A DNA stretch of 64,000 nt from Poecilobothrus nobilitatus (taxonomy: Eukaryota; Arthropoda; Insecta; Diptera; Dolichopodidae), in NCBI GenBank assembly GCA_947095535.1, contig OX352774.1:71362416-71426415 (forward strand). Direction: 5' to 3'. A program made the position numbers and the translations under genes. This document shows, in pieces, positions 45,545-57,702 of this stretch. Position 1 is the first letter of the stretch, and every line of letters begins with the position of its first letter. A model generated the notes under the pieces. That model was not told the origin of the DNA, searched no databases, and was given only the letters and a program-made list of their open reading frames with translations.

Positions 45545-46242
45545 ATATATTCCTTTTTTTTTGCTAGATTTCGTGGTAGGGATGTATGTGGTTAAGTTAG
45601 GAAGAACAGGAAGAAAATTAGGTAAATATTTCTATTAACAATTTTTTTTTTTTTTTTTTTTATTAACTTCTCTTTGTTTATATTTCTGATTTTTATATAT
45701 ACTTACATTCATATATACATAATATGAAAAGATATAGAATGTATTTACAATAGTAACTAAGTATATTATGTAGATTTTATCCTACATTTTTATGATTTTA
45801 GGATGGAATAAAAAAATATTTGAAAATAAGTAAGTTAATTTCTATATACACTTTTTAGTGTTAGTTTTCATTCAGAAAGTCCTTTTACATATACATATAA
45901 ATTAAAATAAAATTTAAATTAGAATAAGGTTTCTTGATTCATTCACATTCAGCTATTGATAAGTGGAATATATGTATATAGCTATATTTTTCAATAATAA
46001 AAAAAATTTTTTTTCTATCATTTATTATTCATATTTGACTATAAGTTTCAATTTCGAGAATCATTAATTTAAGTAAACCGTTTAAATTACTCGGTTGTAA
46101 CAATTGTACAAGGCTATGAAAAGAAAATATTTCTTTTCTACGCCATCTTATCTTATACAAGAATCATTTTATTATTATTTCTTAATTGTAATTATATTAT
46201 ATTATAACTATATTTATTAACTATATTATATTATTTTTTTAT
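44161..46242. other. AT-rich region with an (AT)n microsatellite
   Basis: No gene was recognised. An uninterrupted AT dinucleotide tract of about 50 bp occupies 45492-45542, and a T-run of about 20 is near 45642-45661. Confidence 0.6.
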
Positions 46243-46322
46243 ATATGATCCAAACGTGGCTGGAATTTGTGACTTTTCAAATGGAAGGCCAGTGTTTTAA
46301 TCACTACACCATTGGCTGGATA
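46243..46322 (-). mobile_element. tRNA-like SINE head (family 4), minus strand
   Basis: Reverse complemented it reads CCAGCCAATGGTGTAGTGAT then TAAAACACTGGCCTTCCATT and TGAAAAGTCACAAATTCCAG. The A box (TGGTGTAGTGATT) is good and the B box is degenerate. The GGCCTTCCATTTGAAAxGTCAC anticodon-arm-like part resembles a tRNA. No acceptor stem pairs, so it is a tRNA-derived relic. Confidence 0.52.
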
Positions 46323-46329
46323 CAAATAA

Positions 46330-48184
46330 TACAAATAAGTAGACTTTATTAAAGTTCTAACTATATATAGTAAGCCTTAAATATATTTTTTGATTTAACC
46401 AATATATTTTTTGAGAAAACAATGTAAAAATAAGTCAAGGAAATGACTGGGTTTCACTAAATTACTAAATCATATACTCAAGTTAATTAAAGTTGTAACT
46501 AAAGAATGAGCTATTTGTATTTAATCAGGAAAAAAAAAAACATTCGTTGCAATATTTTAACAATGTTGTGTAAAATATGCTTTCTGTTATTGATTCTGGT
46601 GAAAGATCGATTAATTTTAAACCAACAATACATTCATTGAACTGTTCTAGAATTAAGCAGAAAAGTTTTTAAAGAAATTTTTTTTACTAGTATTTCTTTA
46701 ATATTTACTTGTCTTAAATACTGCGTTAATCTATCCTTAAAAGTATAAATTTCTTTCATGTTAAAAAATAATATTTTCTAAAATTTAAATTATTATGTCT
46801 ATTTAAAATTTTATTAACTACATACATACATATATATTAATAAGAATATTTTCCATACTCCCCATATGATAAAGACTAAAAATTTTCAAAAGAAATAAAT
46901 CAAAAAGAAAAATTAGCTAAAGTTCATAAAGTGCGTTTAAATTTAAAAAAAAAAAAAAAAAGAAAAAAATTTAATGTGTATTCTTCATTATCATAGTAAC
47001 GACAACCGATTATTCAGTTCAGTTTAGAATCAGAAATTTTTAAGGTTTTTATATATTGTATTTATTTTTAATTTGCGAAACAAATAACAGTAAAATCGAT
47101 TATAAACGACTTTTTATTACAATGTAAATAATTTGCATGCTGAAATAAAATTTAGGGCGTCCCAGCTTTAAAATGTGTTTCTTTTCTTTTTTCTTTTATT
47201 ATTTTCTTATTCTATTTATTATGATTTTATTTATTTATTTCTTTTAGATATATTCTTATTAAAAAGGAACAGGAAATACTTTGTGTTATTTCTCAATGTA
47301 ATAATTATTATCCTTGTTTTATTTTATTTATTTGTTATTATTTTATATACCTATATATATTTTTTTTATTTTTGTTTATTTTGCATTACTGATTATTTTA
47401 TAAAATCAAAAAACGCTATATGAAATAACGGTGTTATTAAATCAAACTGTATTTAAGGCAAAAGAAAAACAAAATCAAAAAGAAAAAAAACATCAAAAAT
47501 AGCAACAACAAAAAGAGAACAACTTAAAATGGATAACAACCGTTATTTTTTGGATTTTTACTTTCATTTAAAAAAAAAAAAATAAGTAACTGTTTTATAA
47601 AAAAAATTCCCAGTTTTTAAATAAAATTGTCGTTGTTAACATCGTTCGTTATCGCTAAACTACCTGATAATAGCTCTATGTATAAATAATTAAAAAAAAA
47701 AAATTCGGAAAAATAAATTTAAATAAAATTTTACCGTTAAATTTTGTCATACTAAAAAATTTTAATTTTTTTTTTTTTTTTAATTTTATTTTATTTTCTC
47801 TTCAGAAATTCATTCCGGAATTTTGAAATTAAAATTTGTAGTCTATCATTTTGAATTTTTATATTTTTTTTATATTAAGTATACGTATATATATATATAT
47901 ATATTTTTTTTTTTTTCAATTTGTTTTTAATATTAAAAAGATATATTTTTAATTGAAAGTATTTATAAAAATAAAAAATAATAAAGTAAATAAAAACAAA
48001 AAAAAAAACTGCAAACTCAAAAAACGGATAAAAAAAAACCTTTAACGAAAATTATAAAAGTAAACCTCGATATCTTCGAAATATTAAACAGTAACAGCAA
48101 AATATTTCTAAGAAATTATATGCCATTATTACGTGAAAGATAGTATCCCGAATTAAGATTCTATAGAGCATAATTTCATTTATA
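46330..48184. other. AT-rich region upstream of the carboxypeptidase gene
   Basis: No exon was recognised with confidence. It may hide upstream exons (signal peptide, propeptide) of the carboxypeptidase. A possible acceptor, TTCTATAG|AGC at 48166, would extend that reading frame by six codons before the ATG at 48185. The open frame at 47175-47423 is only F/L/I/Y-rich AT sequence. Confidence 0.4.
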
Positions 48185-49566
48185 ATGAATATTCCAAGAC
48201 CAGATATTTTAAATAATTATTTACGACATGTTGAGATTAATAGTTATTTAGATTATTTACAAAATCGTTATAAATCTTTTGTATCTGTTTATACAATTGG
48301 TAATTCATATGAAGGACGTGCCATCAAAGCAATTAAAATTGATTTACTTAAAGATGAAAAGCAGAAAGAAAAATACAAACAATTACAAAATACATTTATA
48401 AAATGTGGGCAAATATCAGAACAAAAACCACAACAACAACAACAACAACAACAACAGCAACAGCAGAAACTAGAAAAGAAAAAACAAGATAGAGAAAAGG
48501 AAAAGAAACAAAGTACTAAAATTCAATTGAATAAACAAAATCGTAAAAAAAAATCTTTTAAATCTGTATCAGATGCTACTTCTTCATCTGGGCGTAGTTT
48601 ATCAGCTAGCAATAAAAGTATTTCACAACATAATTTAAATTTTCAGCCAAATTTAAAAACAGTTTTAAAAGTTACCATTAGCAATAGCAACCAACAACAT
48701 CAAGATGATAATAATAATAATTGTAATAAAAAAAAATTACCAAAAAGAAAATGGATTTTAATTGAAGGTGGTACACATGCTAGAGAATGGACATCAATAA
48801 CAGTTGCTTTATATTGTATATATCAATTAACAGAGAAATTTTGTCGTAATATTGATATTTTACAAAAAGCGAAATTTTTAATAATACCATTAGTTAATGG
48901 TGATGGTTATGAATATTCACGTATTAAAAATCGTCATTGGCGTAAAAATCGTAAACCAAGTGCATCAAGTCGTTCAATTGGTACCGATTGTAATCGTAAT
49001 TATGATATTAATTGGGAAAATGGTACAAAAGCAACATCAAAATGTACATATCGTGGTGATATGCCATTTTCCGAACCAGAAACTCGTGCAATCAAACATG
49101 TTTTAGAACGTTTAGGACCAAATTTAACATTTTTTGTATCATTACATTCATGTGCTCAATCAATAATGTATCCATGGGGTTATACAAAGTAAATATCTAC
49201 ATAACTCATATTTTTAATAAAAATCAAATTGAATATTTTTAATTTATATCTAAAATTATAATTTATAGGGAACTACCAGATACTTGGACAAAATTACAGG
49301 AAATTGCTGAAAATGGTAAACAAGCAATACAAAATGCTACCGGACGAAAATATCGTTGCGGTAGTATATCACAAGTAACAAATCGTACATATTCGGGTTC
49401 AATTGTTGATTATGCATTTGCTATACATAAAGTACCATATACATTTGTTATAGAATTGCCATCAAAAAAATTGGGGTTTCAACCGCCAAAAGAAAAAATC
49501 CATCAAATTGGTGAAGAAAGTTGGATAGGAATCAAAGCAATGTGCCAAAGTGTTTTTGAGATATGA
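48185..49566 (+). CDS. M14 family zinc metallocarboxypeptidase (CPA/CPB type) with a low-complexity insertion
   Basis: The CDS joins 48185-49188 and 49269-49566 (433 residues). The 80-bp intron has ends AA|GTAAAT and TTATAG|GG. M14 enzymes remove C-terminal amino acids from peptides. Catalytic landmarks are complete: zinc ligands H198 and E201 in GGTHAREW and H321 in SLHS; substrate-carboxylate binding R256 in WRKNR and N270-R271 in DCNRNYD; Tyr376 (the CPA Tyr248 equivalent, in RTYSGSIVDY); general base E397 in VIELP. The S1' position (CPA 255) is Val381, which suggests a preference for hydrophobic C-terminal residues. The fold normally has about ten residues between IKAIKI and the WILIEGG strand. 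Here residues 54-188 form a Q/K/S/N-rich insert with 12 consecutive Gln (83-94), lysine-rich stretches and a serine cluster. No signal peptide or activation propeptide is encoded at this start, so upstream exons are likely, or the product is intracellular. No disabling mutation was seen. Confidence 0.9.
48431..48466 (+). repeat. CAA/CAG trinucleotide tract coding poly-Gln
   Basis: Twelve consecutive CAA or CAG codons lie within the carboxypeptidase insertion, mostly CAA with CAG interruptions near the 3' end. Such tracts are prone to length variation. Confidence 0.9.
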
Positions 49567-50754
49567 TTAAATTCATATAAAAAGAAATTAAAAAGTTAAA
49601 AAAACAAAAAAAAAAAAAAACTGAAAAGCACACACAAAAAATAACAAAAAAAAGACAATTCAAATTAATTGATTTGGTTCTATTTTTTTTTTTTTTTATA
49701 ATTTTCTTGTTTTTAAATAAATTTTATTTATTATTTTTTTTTTATAGATAAAATATGAAATGATTTTTTATTCTATGATAGACTGACATTAAATGAAGTC
49801 ATGATCTAACTAAAAAATAATTGGTTTAATTCAAGAAATAAATATTTTATGTTTTATTATAAATAGCTAAAGTAGAGTTACTGCTACAAATCATACACAA
49901 TTTTGTGTAGCTGTAAAATTGTATTGAGTTGGATGTAAGATGCTATAATTAACGTAGTCCTTACGTCCTAATTAACCTCTTTACGCATCTATGGAGAAAC
50001 AATTTGATCAAGGTTTTACTCTTTTTAAAGGTTTTCATTGTGACTGCAACTTTTTCAAATGGTGCAAATCGGCGTAAAGGGTTTGAAAAAAATTGTGATC
50101 GTAACTGCACAGCAAAGAAAAACCTTATTATGTTTTTATTTTGCTATAAGGCTTCTAATTTAGATATAATTAGATATTTTAGGAAGAAAAAATGGTTTCT
50201 GGAATTCAGAAGAATGTTTTAGAAATATTAGTTAGATAATAGATACTTTCATAGAGTGGTGTGTGAATTGCTAAGTTTTTCTTTCATAGAAGTTTGTTTT
50301 TTATTATTTTTGATATGTTTTTTATTTATAAATATTTCATATATCTAATTATAATTAATTTGATTTTAATTATGAAGAATGGTTTTTGAATATGAGATTA
50401 TAAAAAATATTTTCCGAAAGTTATATTAAACAATTAAAAACAACCCAGCATTATTTTTAGTTATTTAAATTATTTCGGACCCTATTGCAGCGAACACTTT
50501 TTTAACTCATCAGTTATCAACTAAGTAATTCAAAAAAAAACTTTTCATGATAAGTATAAAAGATTTGCGTTGCACGAAAGTCTTATAAATTTCACTCACT
50601 ATTCAACTCAACAATTTATCTCTTATCAATATGTAAAAATTGATCAATTTCTAAAAAAAAAAAAAAAACAAAGTTATAAAAATACAATAAAGTTTGTTAA
50701 TTTGTTAAGTTATTTATTATATTATAACTTATAACCTGTAGACTAGTAAAAATC
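49567..50754. other. Downstream region of the carboxypeptidase gene
   Basis: It probably includes the 3' untranslated region. AATAAA hexamers occur at 49717 and 49838. No other gene was recognised. Confidence 0.45.
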
Positions 50755-51015
50755 GTCACAGGTCACTTGCCAGTAGGCATGCATGTAGCCAAATTAGGAG
50801 TTACCCTTACAACACCTCCTGCAGAAGTTGCAAAAAAGCAAACGAAAGTGAGAACCTGGAGCGCTTTCTTTTTAGATGTCCGACTAGAGCCAGAGCCTTA
50901 GCTAAAACCAGACTTCTCTCACACAGCAACCGTTCTACGACAACCTCAGCGAGCTCTCTGAACACAAAATCAAGAAATTGATTTCGTATCTGAACTTCTC
51001 GTATTTAAACTCGTC
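50755..51015 (+). pseudogene. Non-LTR retrotransposon C-terminal zinc-knuckle/RNase-H tail
   Basis: It reads (shifted frame) GHLPVGMHVAKLGV, then YNTSCRSCKKANESENLERF then LFRCPTRARALAKTRLL, and on to a stop after SLNTKSRN. The G-H-x-P ... C-R-x-C-x(5-9)-E-x-x-x-x-x-x-F-x-x-C-P pattern is the terminal cysteine motif of R1/LOA/I-type ORF2 proteins, downstream of RNase H. The usual His in this motif is replaced by Arg (ERFLF). Nothing further upstream of the element is recognisable. Confidence 0.65.
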
Positions 51016-51987
51016 ATAAAAACTTATTATGTTTGAGTTACTTGTGAGTTAATGCCAAATACAATTTTGGTTGAATTTGTCATTTTTCCATTTTTTCACA
51101 CCAACCGCTTTGTTTCTGTTCCTATTCATTAAACTTTCCTGAATAAAATAATTCATTTTGAAAATTGTATTGGAAAATTTTAAAAAGTTATTGCGAAATT
51201 TTTTGGAATGTCGTCTAAATTATTATATTCTTAATTTTTTTTTTAACAATTCACGAAACTAATCTTCAATAAAATTTTCCTTAAAATTGAATTAAATAAA
51301 TGGTTTTTTAAATATTCTCTTTAAGAGTAAAATAAAAACAATTTAAACAAATATCGCATGTGTACTATATACGTATTAAGTGCCTTGGCAATATACCCAT
51401 CAGCAAGAAATATTCGTTATTTGTGTCTAATTTATTTACAATTCTTTTTTTGTAATTGAGAACGAATGTGATTCAAAAGTAACTCAACCGAATTGAAATT
51501 TTATTTTATTTGAATAGGAATGAATTTGCATGTACTTAAGTGTAAAAATTATCATAAAATTCTACACATTTTATTGAATACACATATGTACATCGTTCCA
51601 TTATTTATCCAGTCCCATTTAAATTTATAATAAAATATTGTAAATCAGTACATTCCCTTAAAAAATATGAAACATTTATGATTTTAAGGGTTAAATTCAT
51701 TTATTATTCCGTTTTTTTTATTTCTTTTTGGGATAAAATTTATATATTTGCTTATATTAGTGCATGTCCCTCATATATTTGAGTTACTGGAATGGGGTTG
51801 CGTACGGAGAACGATTATTGATTTTATTCGCTTGGGAAATTTAATTTAATTTTTTTTTTTTGAAATTTACTATATAAAATTTGGGAACCCCCTCTTTTAT
51901 TAAATTAGAATTTCTAAAATCAACAAAGTAAAAATAATAAATTTTGACTTAATATAAGATAAAAAAAATTTTGGTGATTATTATATA

Positions 51988-53042
51988 GGGTTTTCCAATT
52001 TGAGTGCTATGATTTCTAAGTGACGTTTCGGCCATTTGTAGTATGTTATGATCTGTCATTTTTATTTCATAATTGTATTCAGTAATGTTTACAATTTCAT
52101 CATGGAGGAAAAAAACAATTGTGTGGGAAATAACAATTATGTCTCCTATGAGATTAGAGTTAGTTATAAAAATATAATTTATTAATTACTTGCCGACAGA
52201 GTTTAAGAAAATATAATCGACTATTTTAAACCAGAGACTTCACGGAGAAATTTTTTAAATTTCGAAAAAAATAATAATTTTTGTTTTGGAAATGCCTTAT
52301 TTTTGCAATGTTTTGTAATGTGAAAATGTGACTAATTTAAACTTTACGGCGCGCCTCTTAAACTACAGCGCCCCTGTGCTTAGCACATTTAGCACTATGG
52401 AGAAGACGGCGTTGCATGGAGAGATATACGCAAGAGATACACGCTGATTTTGTCTTGGAACAACTTGAAAACGATAACGGTTTTTTTAAGAAAATCATCT
52501 TCTCCAATGAGGCTCACTTTCATCTGGTGCGGTAAATAAACAAAACTGTCGATTATGGTGCGAAGAAAATCCACAAATTATTCATGAACAACCAATACAT
52601 TCACCTAAATTGACAGTTTGGTGTGGTTTTTGGTCTGGTGGAATCATCGGTCCGTACTTCTTTCGAAATGAAGCTGGTAACACCGTTACTGTCAATGGAG
52701 AGCGGTATAGATCGATGATAACGAAAATTTTGTGGTCGAAATTGGAAGAAGTTGATCTTGAAAACATCTGGTTCAAAGAAGACGGGGCTACGTGCCACAC
52801 AGCACGTGTAACAACCGAATTATTGCGAGAAAAGTTTGGAGATTCGATTATTTCAAGAAATTGTGACATTGAATGGCCTCCTCGTTCCTGCAAAAGAAGT
52901 CGTGGAGGCCATTTGAATGACGTTTTATTCAGAACTAATTGTATCGATTGTACTTCAAATTAAATAAAAAACATTTGAATTTCCTTAATAATTAGTGTGT
53001 TTTTTTTTGAAAAGAAATCATATCACTCAAATTGGAAAACCC
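51988..53042 (+). mobile_element. Internally deleted mariner-like element with intact ends
   Basis: Both ends carry GGGTTTTCCAATTTGAGTG(C/A) then TATGATTTCT, a near-perfect inverted repeat of about 30 bp, flanked by TA (51986-51987 and 53043-53044), the mariner target. At 1055 bp it is shorter than a full element (about 1.3 kb). The transposase inside is broken (see next entry), so it could move only in trans. Confidence 0.88.
52395..52963 (+). pseudogene. mariner-like transposase, inactivated
   Basis: It reads RRRWMERYTQEIHADFVLEQ, then LENDNGFFKKIIFSNEAHFH. A frameshift/stop near 52535 follows. Then come NKQNCRLWCEENPQIIHEQP and an open frame from 52610: MTVWCGFWSGGIIGPYFFRN, then EAGNTVTVNGERYRSMITKI, WFKEDGATCHTARVTTELLR and SRNCDIEWPPRSC. 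The first catalytic residue is Asn in IIFSNEAHF, where the family has Asp. The second (EDGATCH) is intact. The third region, PLDYFLWG, is deleted: WPPRSC jumps to a tail ending GGHLNDVLFRTN. It cannot be active. Confidence 0.88.
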
Positions 53043-53419
53043 TATAGTATAGTGATTATTATTTTGCCACGGAATCATATAACCACTTGTTATACAAAAA
53101 TATAATATTATAATTTTAATAATGTAAATATAAATTTAGATTTCTGTTAACGATATTAAGTTTACATCTGTAATAATGTGTTATAAATAACTTAATAAAA
53201 ATTAATATATTCTCTCTTTTATTGTATGGTATGGTATGGTTTTATTGTATGTTCATAGGTTCGACAAAATAATTTCAAACTTCTTCAAAAATAAATTTAA
53301 TTATTCTTCAATTCTTGTTATAAAACTTAATCATCTTTTACAAAATTTTAAATGTCTAGCAGCTATCCTAAGCTATTGGGTAATAAAGGCTATAAGTAAT
53401 ACTGCGACTTTAATATAGA
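53043..53419. other. AT-rich sequence
   Basis: No feature was recognised. A short TATGG(TATGG)2 run lies at 53224-53239. Confidence 0.4.
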
Positions 53420-53600
53420 TCTATTATGCTCAACTTGTTCCTTTAGACTCACAAAATTTTGCAGAAATTCTTGGCATAAAACTTAACATTACAAAATACA
53501 GCAATCTAGCTTAATTAGACCTTGAGTTATGATCATATAAAGAAATATGTTGTATGGTAGCTATTGTAACTTGCCTGTGTCATTTGTTCAATTCCAATAG
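53420..53600 (+). repeat. Single unit of the family E tandem-unit repeat
   Basis: TCTAGCTTAATTAGACCTTG then AGTTATGATCATATAAAGAA and GTTGTATGGTAGCTATTGTA match the unit near 21660-21840. The TTGGCATAAAACTTAACATT block also matches. No borders were found. Confidence 0.5.
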
Positions 53601-56600
53601 CGAAACTGGCATTGTTATGAAAATCAAATGATAAAAATTTTGGAGGTACATAATTAAATTGACTAAGAATTTAAATTTTATTCGAACCTATATATTCGAA
53701 TATATTATATACTTTTCCATATCTATTTAGTCTTCTTTAAGGTTATGTAGGTTGATATGGAATAGATATGGAAATACACATATTGTGATGAGGAAATGAA
53801 TCAACTTTTTATGTTACATTGCGGTATAAGTAATAAATTATACCTACTATTTTGTTATATATTATAATATTTTGGTTTGACAGGGGGCGATCTATACAAA
53901 TTTATTTAACATACTTGGAATATTTTAACTTAACTTTTGTATATTATGTACATACTTACAATTTAAAGTTGTTTTGTTGTATTAAATTGCATTGAGTTCA
54001 CTTAGTTTTGGGGCTTTTTTTAAGATTTTGATTTTAGCATAACATAATAACAAACAAATTTAAAACTTTTTAAAAAAGAAATTTTTATTTTTTTTTATTT
54101 TTAATCCCACATATTAATTTTGTTTTTATTAAATAAAACTAAAAATAACCCCCACTAATTCAAATGAATGTTAGATTAATTGTTATTGCCTTTAAAGGAA
54201 AATAAAAAGTTTTTTTTTTTGTATAAAAACTAATAGAATTGCGTCATTACCTTTTAATTTCATCAAAGAACACGATGATTTCGTTGTATAATATTTCAAA
54301 TCCTTTTAATCCCACGTTTTAAATAATGATTCGCCTACATCATAATCATTGAGATGAAATATTTCAAAATATTGATATAACAAAATAGTTACTTTTATTA
54401 TGAAGCCCTATATACTAAACCATCAGATATTGATATTAAACTAATAAATTTTGTTAATGGAACTTTTAAGGGGACAGCGAGAAGGAAGACTAATTTTTAG
54501 GTACCTACGTAATAAATTTTTGATTTTTGACTTTTAAAAATTCTGTCAAAATATTAAAGTAAAAGATTCCAGAATAATTTGTTAGTTTTAAATTTTATAA
54601 TTATTTTTTTATGTTTTTTTTTGAAAGGATATCATGCATACAATTTTTGAATAGCGATAAATTAATAAATTCTTTCTTTAGAATAAAGAATTCACTACTA
54701 TACAGTAGAATTTCAAAAGAAAATTACAGAAAATTTTGCTATATCAAATGTCCAAATTCAAAGTAAAACAATTTGTCAGTTAAACAGATTAATGGTGCAA
54801 TAATTGAAATTTTTTATAATCGTAAACTTTTTTTTGAAATTATTCTCGTACAATGAAATTTTAAAAAGAACGAAAAATTAAATAAAAATAACAAGAACTA
54901 TTTCAAATATACAAACTGTTCTCTTTGTTATATGAACTTCAGGATTTGAATTTGTTGTTGTTTTATTTGTCTAGAATTGTATTGTTTTTGTTTCCTTTCA
55001 TTCATCGTTTATTTATTATACTTTAAATGTCATTTATTCTATTTTAAAATTTTTTTTTGATGGGCGATACTATATGTCTGAATAGTTGGCATAGAAAACA
55101 GAATGCCAAAATTCAACTTCTCAGTAAAATTGTAAAATTTCTAAATTAACTTTGGTACCACAGGTGAATGTATATTCCGTTTGTCGAATAAAAGCTTTTT
55201 ACTAACTAAAATAAAGGCTTTAAATTTAGATTTTATGAATTTAGAACTTCTAAAGAAAAAACTTCTTTACATGTATAAGATTTTATTTAATTGCACAATA
55301 TTTTTGAAGTCCTGAAGAAATAATTAAACTATGGTTTTAAAAGTATACAAGAAACTTAAACAACTACACATATGTGTGACAAAAAATTTTCGATTGGTTT
55401 TATATTTCGCAGATGATTTTGATAAAATTTTATATAAGTATTTAAATAATACTAATCAAAAATTTTAAAGCAGCAGTTGTTTAGGGTAATGCAACATTAC
55501 GAAGCGTACTAAAGAGTCCAAGCAATGTTGTAGGACAAAACACTTCTAAAATTTTGATACTCATATGTGCACTTTACAGCACTTTAATTTTAATTTTAAA
55601 ATTGAGAATCAGTTTATTAAGCTTTTACATTTTATTGTAATTTCTCTCCACTATAGATTATCTAAAAGAGTTTTTTATCCAATTTTTTTGGATGGTATTT
55701 TATTCACTAAATCCACCTCCTCCTGTAGCTAATGTAATGGGATGGCACCGTTACTGCTTACGCAGAATAGAAGCTAGGGAACTGTAGCTGCAACTGCATG
55801 GAAATTGTAGGTGAAAAATATTGACTGCTTCCTATTTTGTCATACCCTTCCTTTTTCCTATAAAATGTTTATTTCGCCTAATTTTATCTATAGTCACCAC
55901 TACAAATTGGAATTTAAAATTCGAAGTTAAATTGTTCATCTATTCAAGAAAACGTGATTTGGGTTTACGTTAAATTTGAAATTGGGGTATAAAAAAATAT
56001 TTTAGAAAATCAATAAATTATATAAAAATAATATTGCTACATTATTTCTTACAGTAAGTTGAAGTAAAAGTAGAACTAATGAATAAACAAAACGAATATC
56101 TTTAATATATCTTTAAGCTTTCATGATTTTAAAAATTCGGAACTCTCAACCTTTTGTATATGTCAACAATAATTATGTTGATAAAAAAATTTAATTCAAT
56201 TCTTTTGATTTCGTGATAAAAAAAGGAAAAATGTTAAAATCGCCCCCAACAACAACAGTAATAACAACAGCAAATCAATTTACTTAAGGAAATTCTGGTT
56301 TTATTTCATTTTTTTTTATTTTGTTTTTAGTTTTTCTATGTTTCGTGAGTTTTCTGAATCCCGCATACAATTAATTAGAAACTTTTTTTTTATTTTTTAT
56401 TTTTTGTTTTTCACTTTTTCTTTCTACTCATTTATTTTTATGTACTTGATATTTTCCGTTCTGAAGTTTTCTACACAATTTTTACTTGCTTTTGTTTGAG
56501 GGGCCATGTTAAAACAATGAAACTTAAGATAAATGTACAATGAAAAATATACAAAGAATTAAAAAACAAAAAAAAAAAAAAAAAATGGGGAAAATTCATT

Positions 56601-57503
56601 TAATTTTGCAAATTTTTCTCGTGAACAAGTAAATTAAGAGCTCGTTTTTCTTTCATTTTTTATTCTTTATTTTAGTTTTTTTTTGTATTTTTACGTCCTT
56701 CCCTTCTTAAATGGAACTAAATGAAGTGAACTGTTGAAATTTTTGGATTCAAATAAGAGGTTTTTTTTTAGTTTTTTTTTTATATTATTTAATGGATAAA
56801 AAGGAATAACTTAAAGGGTTTTAAAAGGAATTTTGTTTTAATTGATTTGTAATGTAAGTTGAAGTATAATATTAGAGGTTTAGATTTTGGTAGTAACCGG
56901 AATCATGCAAACATTGTAATACGGTGTAATAATGAAAATACCAATTCAAATTGGAAGAGATCTATTCAAAATTGTTTTTCGTAATATTTTAAATAGAATG
57001 TTTTAAGGAAATAATTAAGGATTAAAAATAAAAAATAGCATTTCTATTAAAAGTATTTAATAGCATTACACTAAATTTAACATTGTTTCTTCCATCCCTT
57101 CTGTAAACCATGAATAATAATAAAAAGAAATCAATGTGTCTTGAAATTGGATTTGTAAATTTTAGTTTTATTTTACTGATTTATTTGTTTATATTAAGGC
57201 TGCAGTTGTGCTCTGATGAAAAATTTCAATTATCAATAGAATAATAATGTAAATCTAAGTGAAACTTTTTGATTTTATTTTTTTTTTTATAAAAAATGAA
57301 GTTTTATTAGGTTTAAAGCCTAATTTTTATGTAATTAAATCACAATATTTATTTTTGAATTCTATACAATAAGAGCAAAAATAAAGTAGTATTTATTTTA
57401 ACCAAAATTGAGGTAATTACTTTACTTTTATAATTATTGAAAGTTCATTATTGAGCTCTATTCTATTTCTTTTAATGTCTTAAGTATTTCTAATGGGCTG
57501 CAT
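53601..57503. other. 3.9 kb AT-rich region without recognised genes
   Basis: No exon or element was identified. A less AT-rich patch at 55710-55830 shows no open frame or motif on either strand. Confidence 0.45.
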
Positions 57504-57680
57504 GAATTAACGCCCAAAGATTTACGGCCCCAAAAACAAAAATGAAATAAAGCCCCACAGAAGTGATATAAAGCTCAAACCAAAAATGAATTAACACCCC
57601 AATTTTTCATTAATTTCGGGCTTTATTTTATTATGAAATAACACCCCAAAATAAAAATGAAATAACGTCCCAAAACTATT
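57504..57680 (+). repeat. Degenerate short-period repeat (AAAATGAAATAACRCCCCAA)
   Basis: Five or more imperfect copies occur at irregular 20-45 base spacing: ATGAATTAACGCCCAAAG, AAAATGAAATAAAGCCCCAC, AAAATGAATTAACACCCCAA, TATGAAATAACACCCCAAAA and AAAATGAAATAACGTCCCAA. One unit (CGGGCTTTATTTTATTA) is in the opposite orientation. Confidence 0.7.
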
Positions 57681-57702
57681 TATAATTTATATTATATATA
57701 TA

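Noticed and set aside
47175..47423. 82-codon hydrophobic open frame upstream of the carboxypeptidase
   Set aside because: It is almost entirely F, L, I and Y from T-rich sequence. It does not resemble a signal peptide plus propeptide exon.
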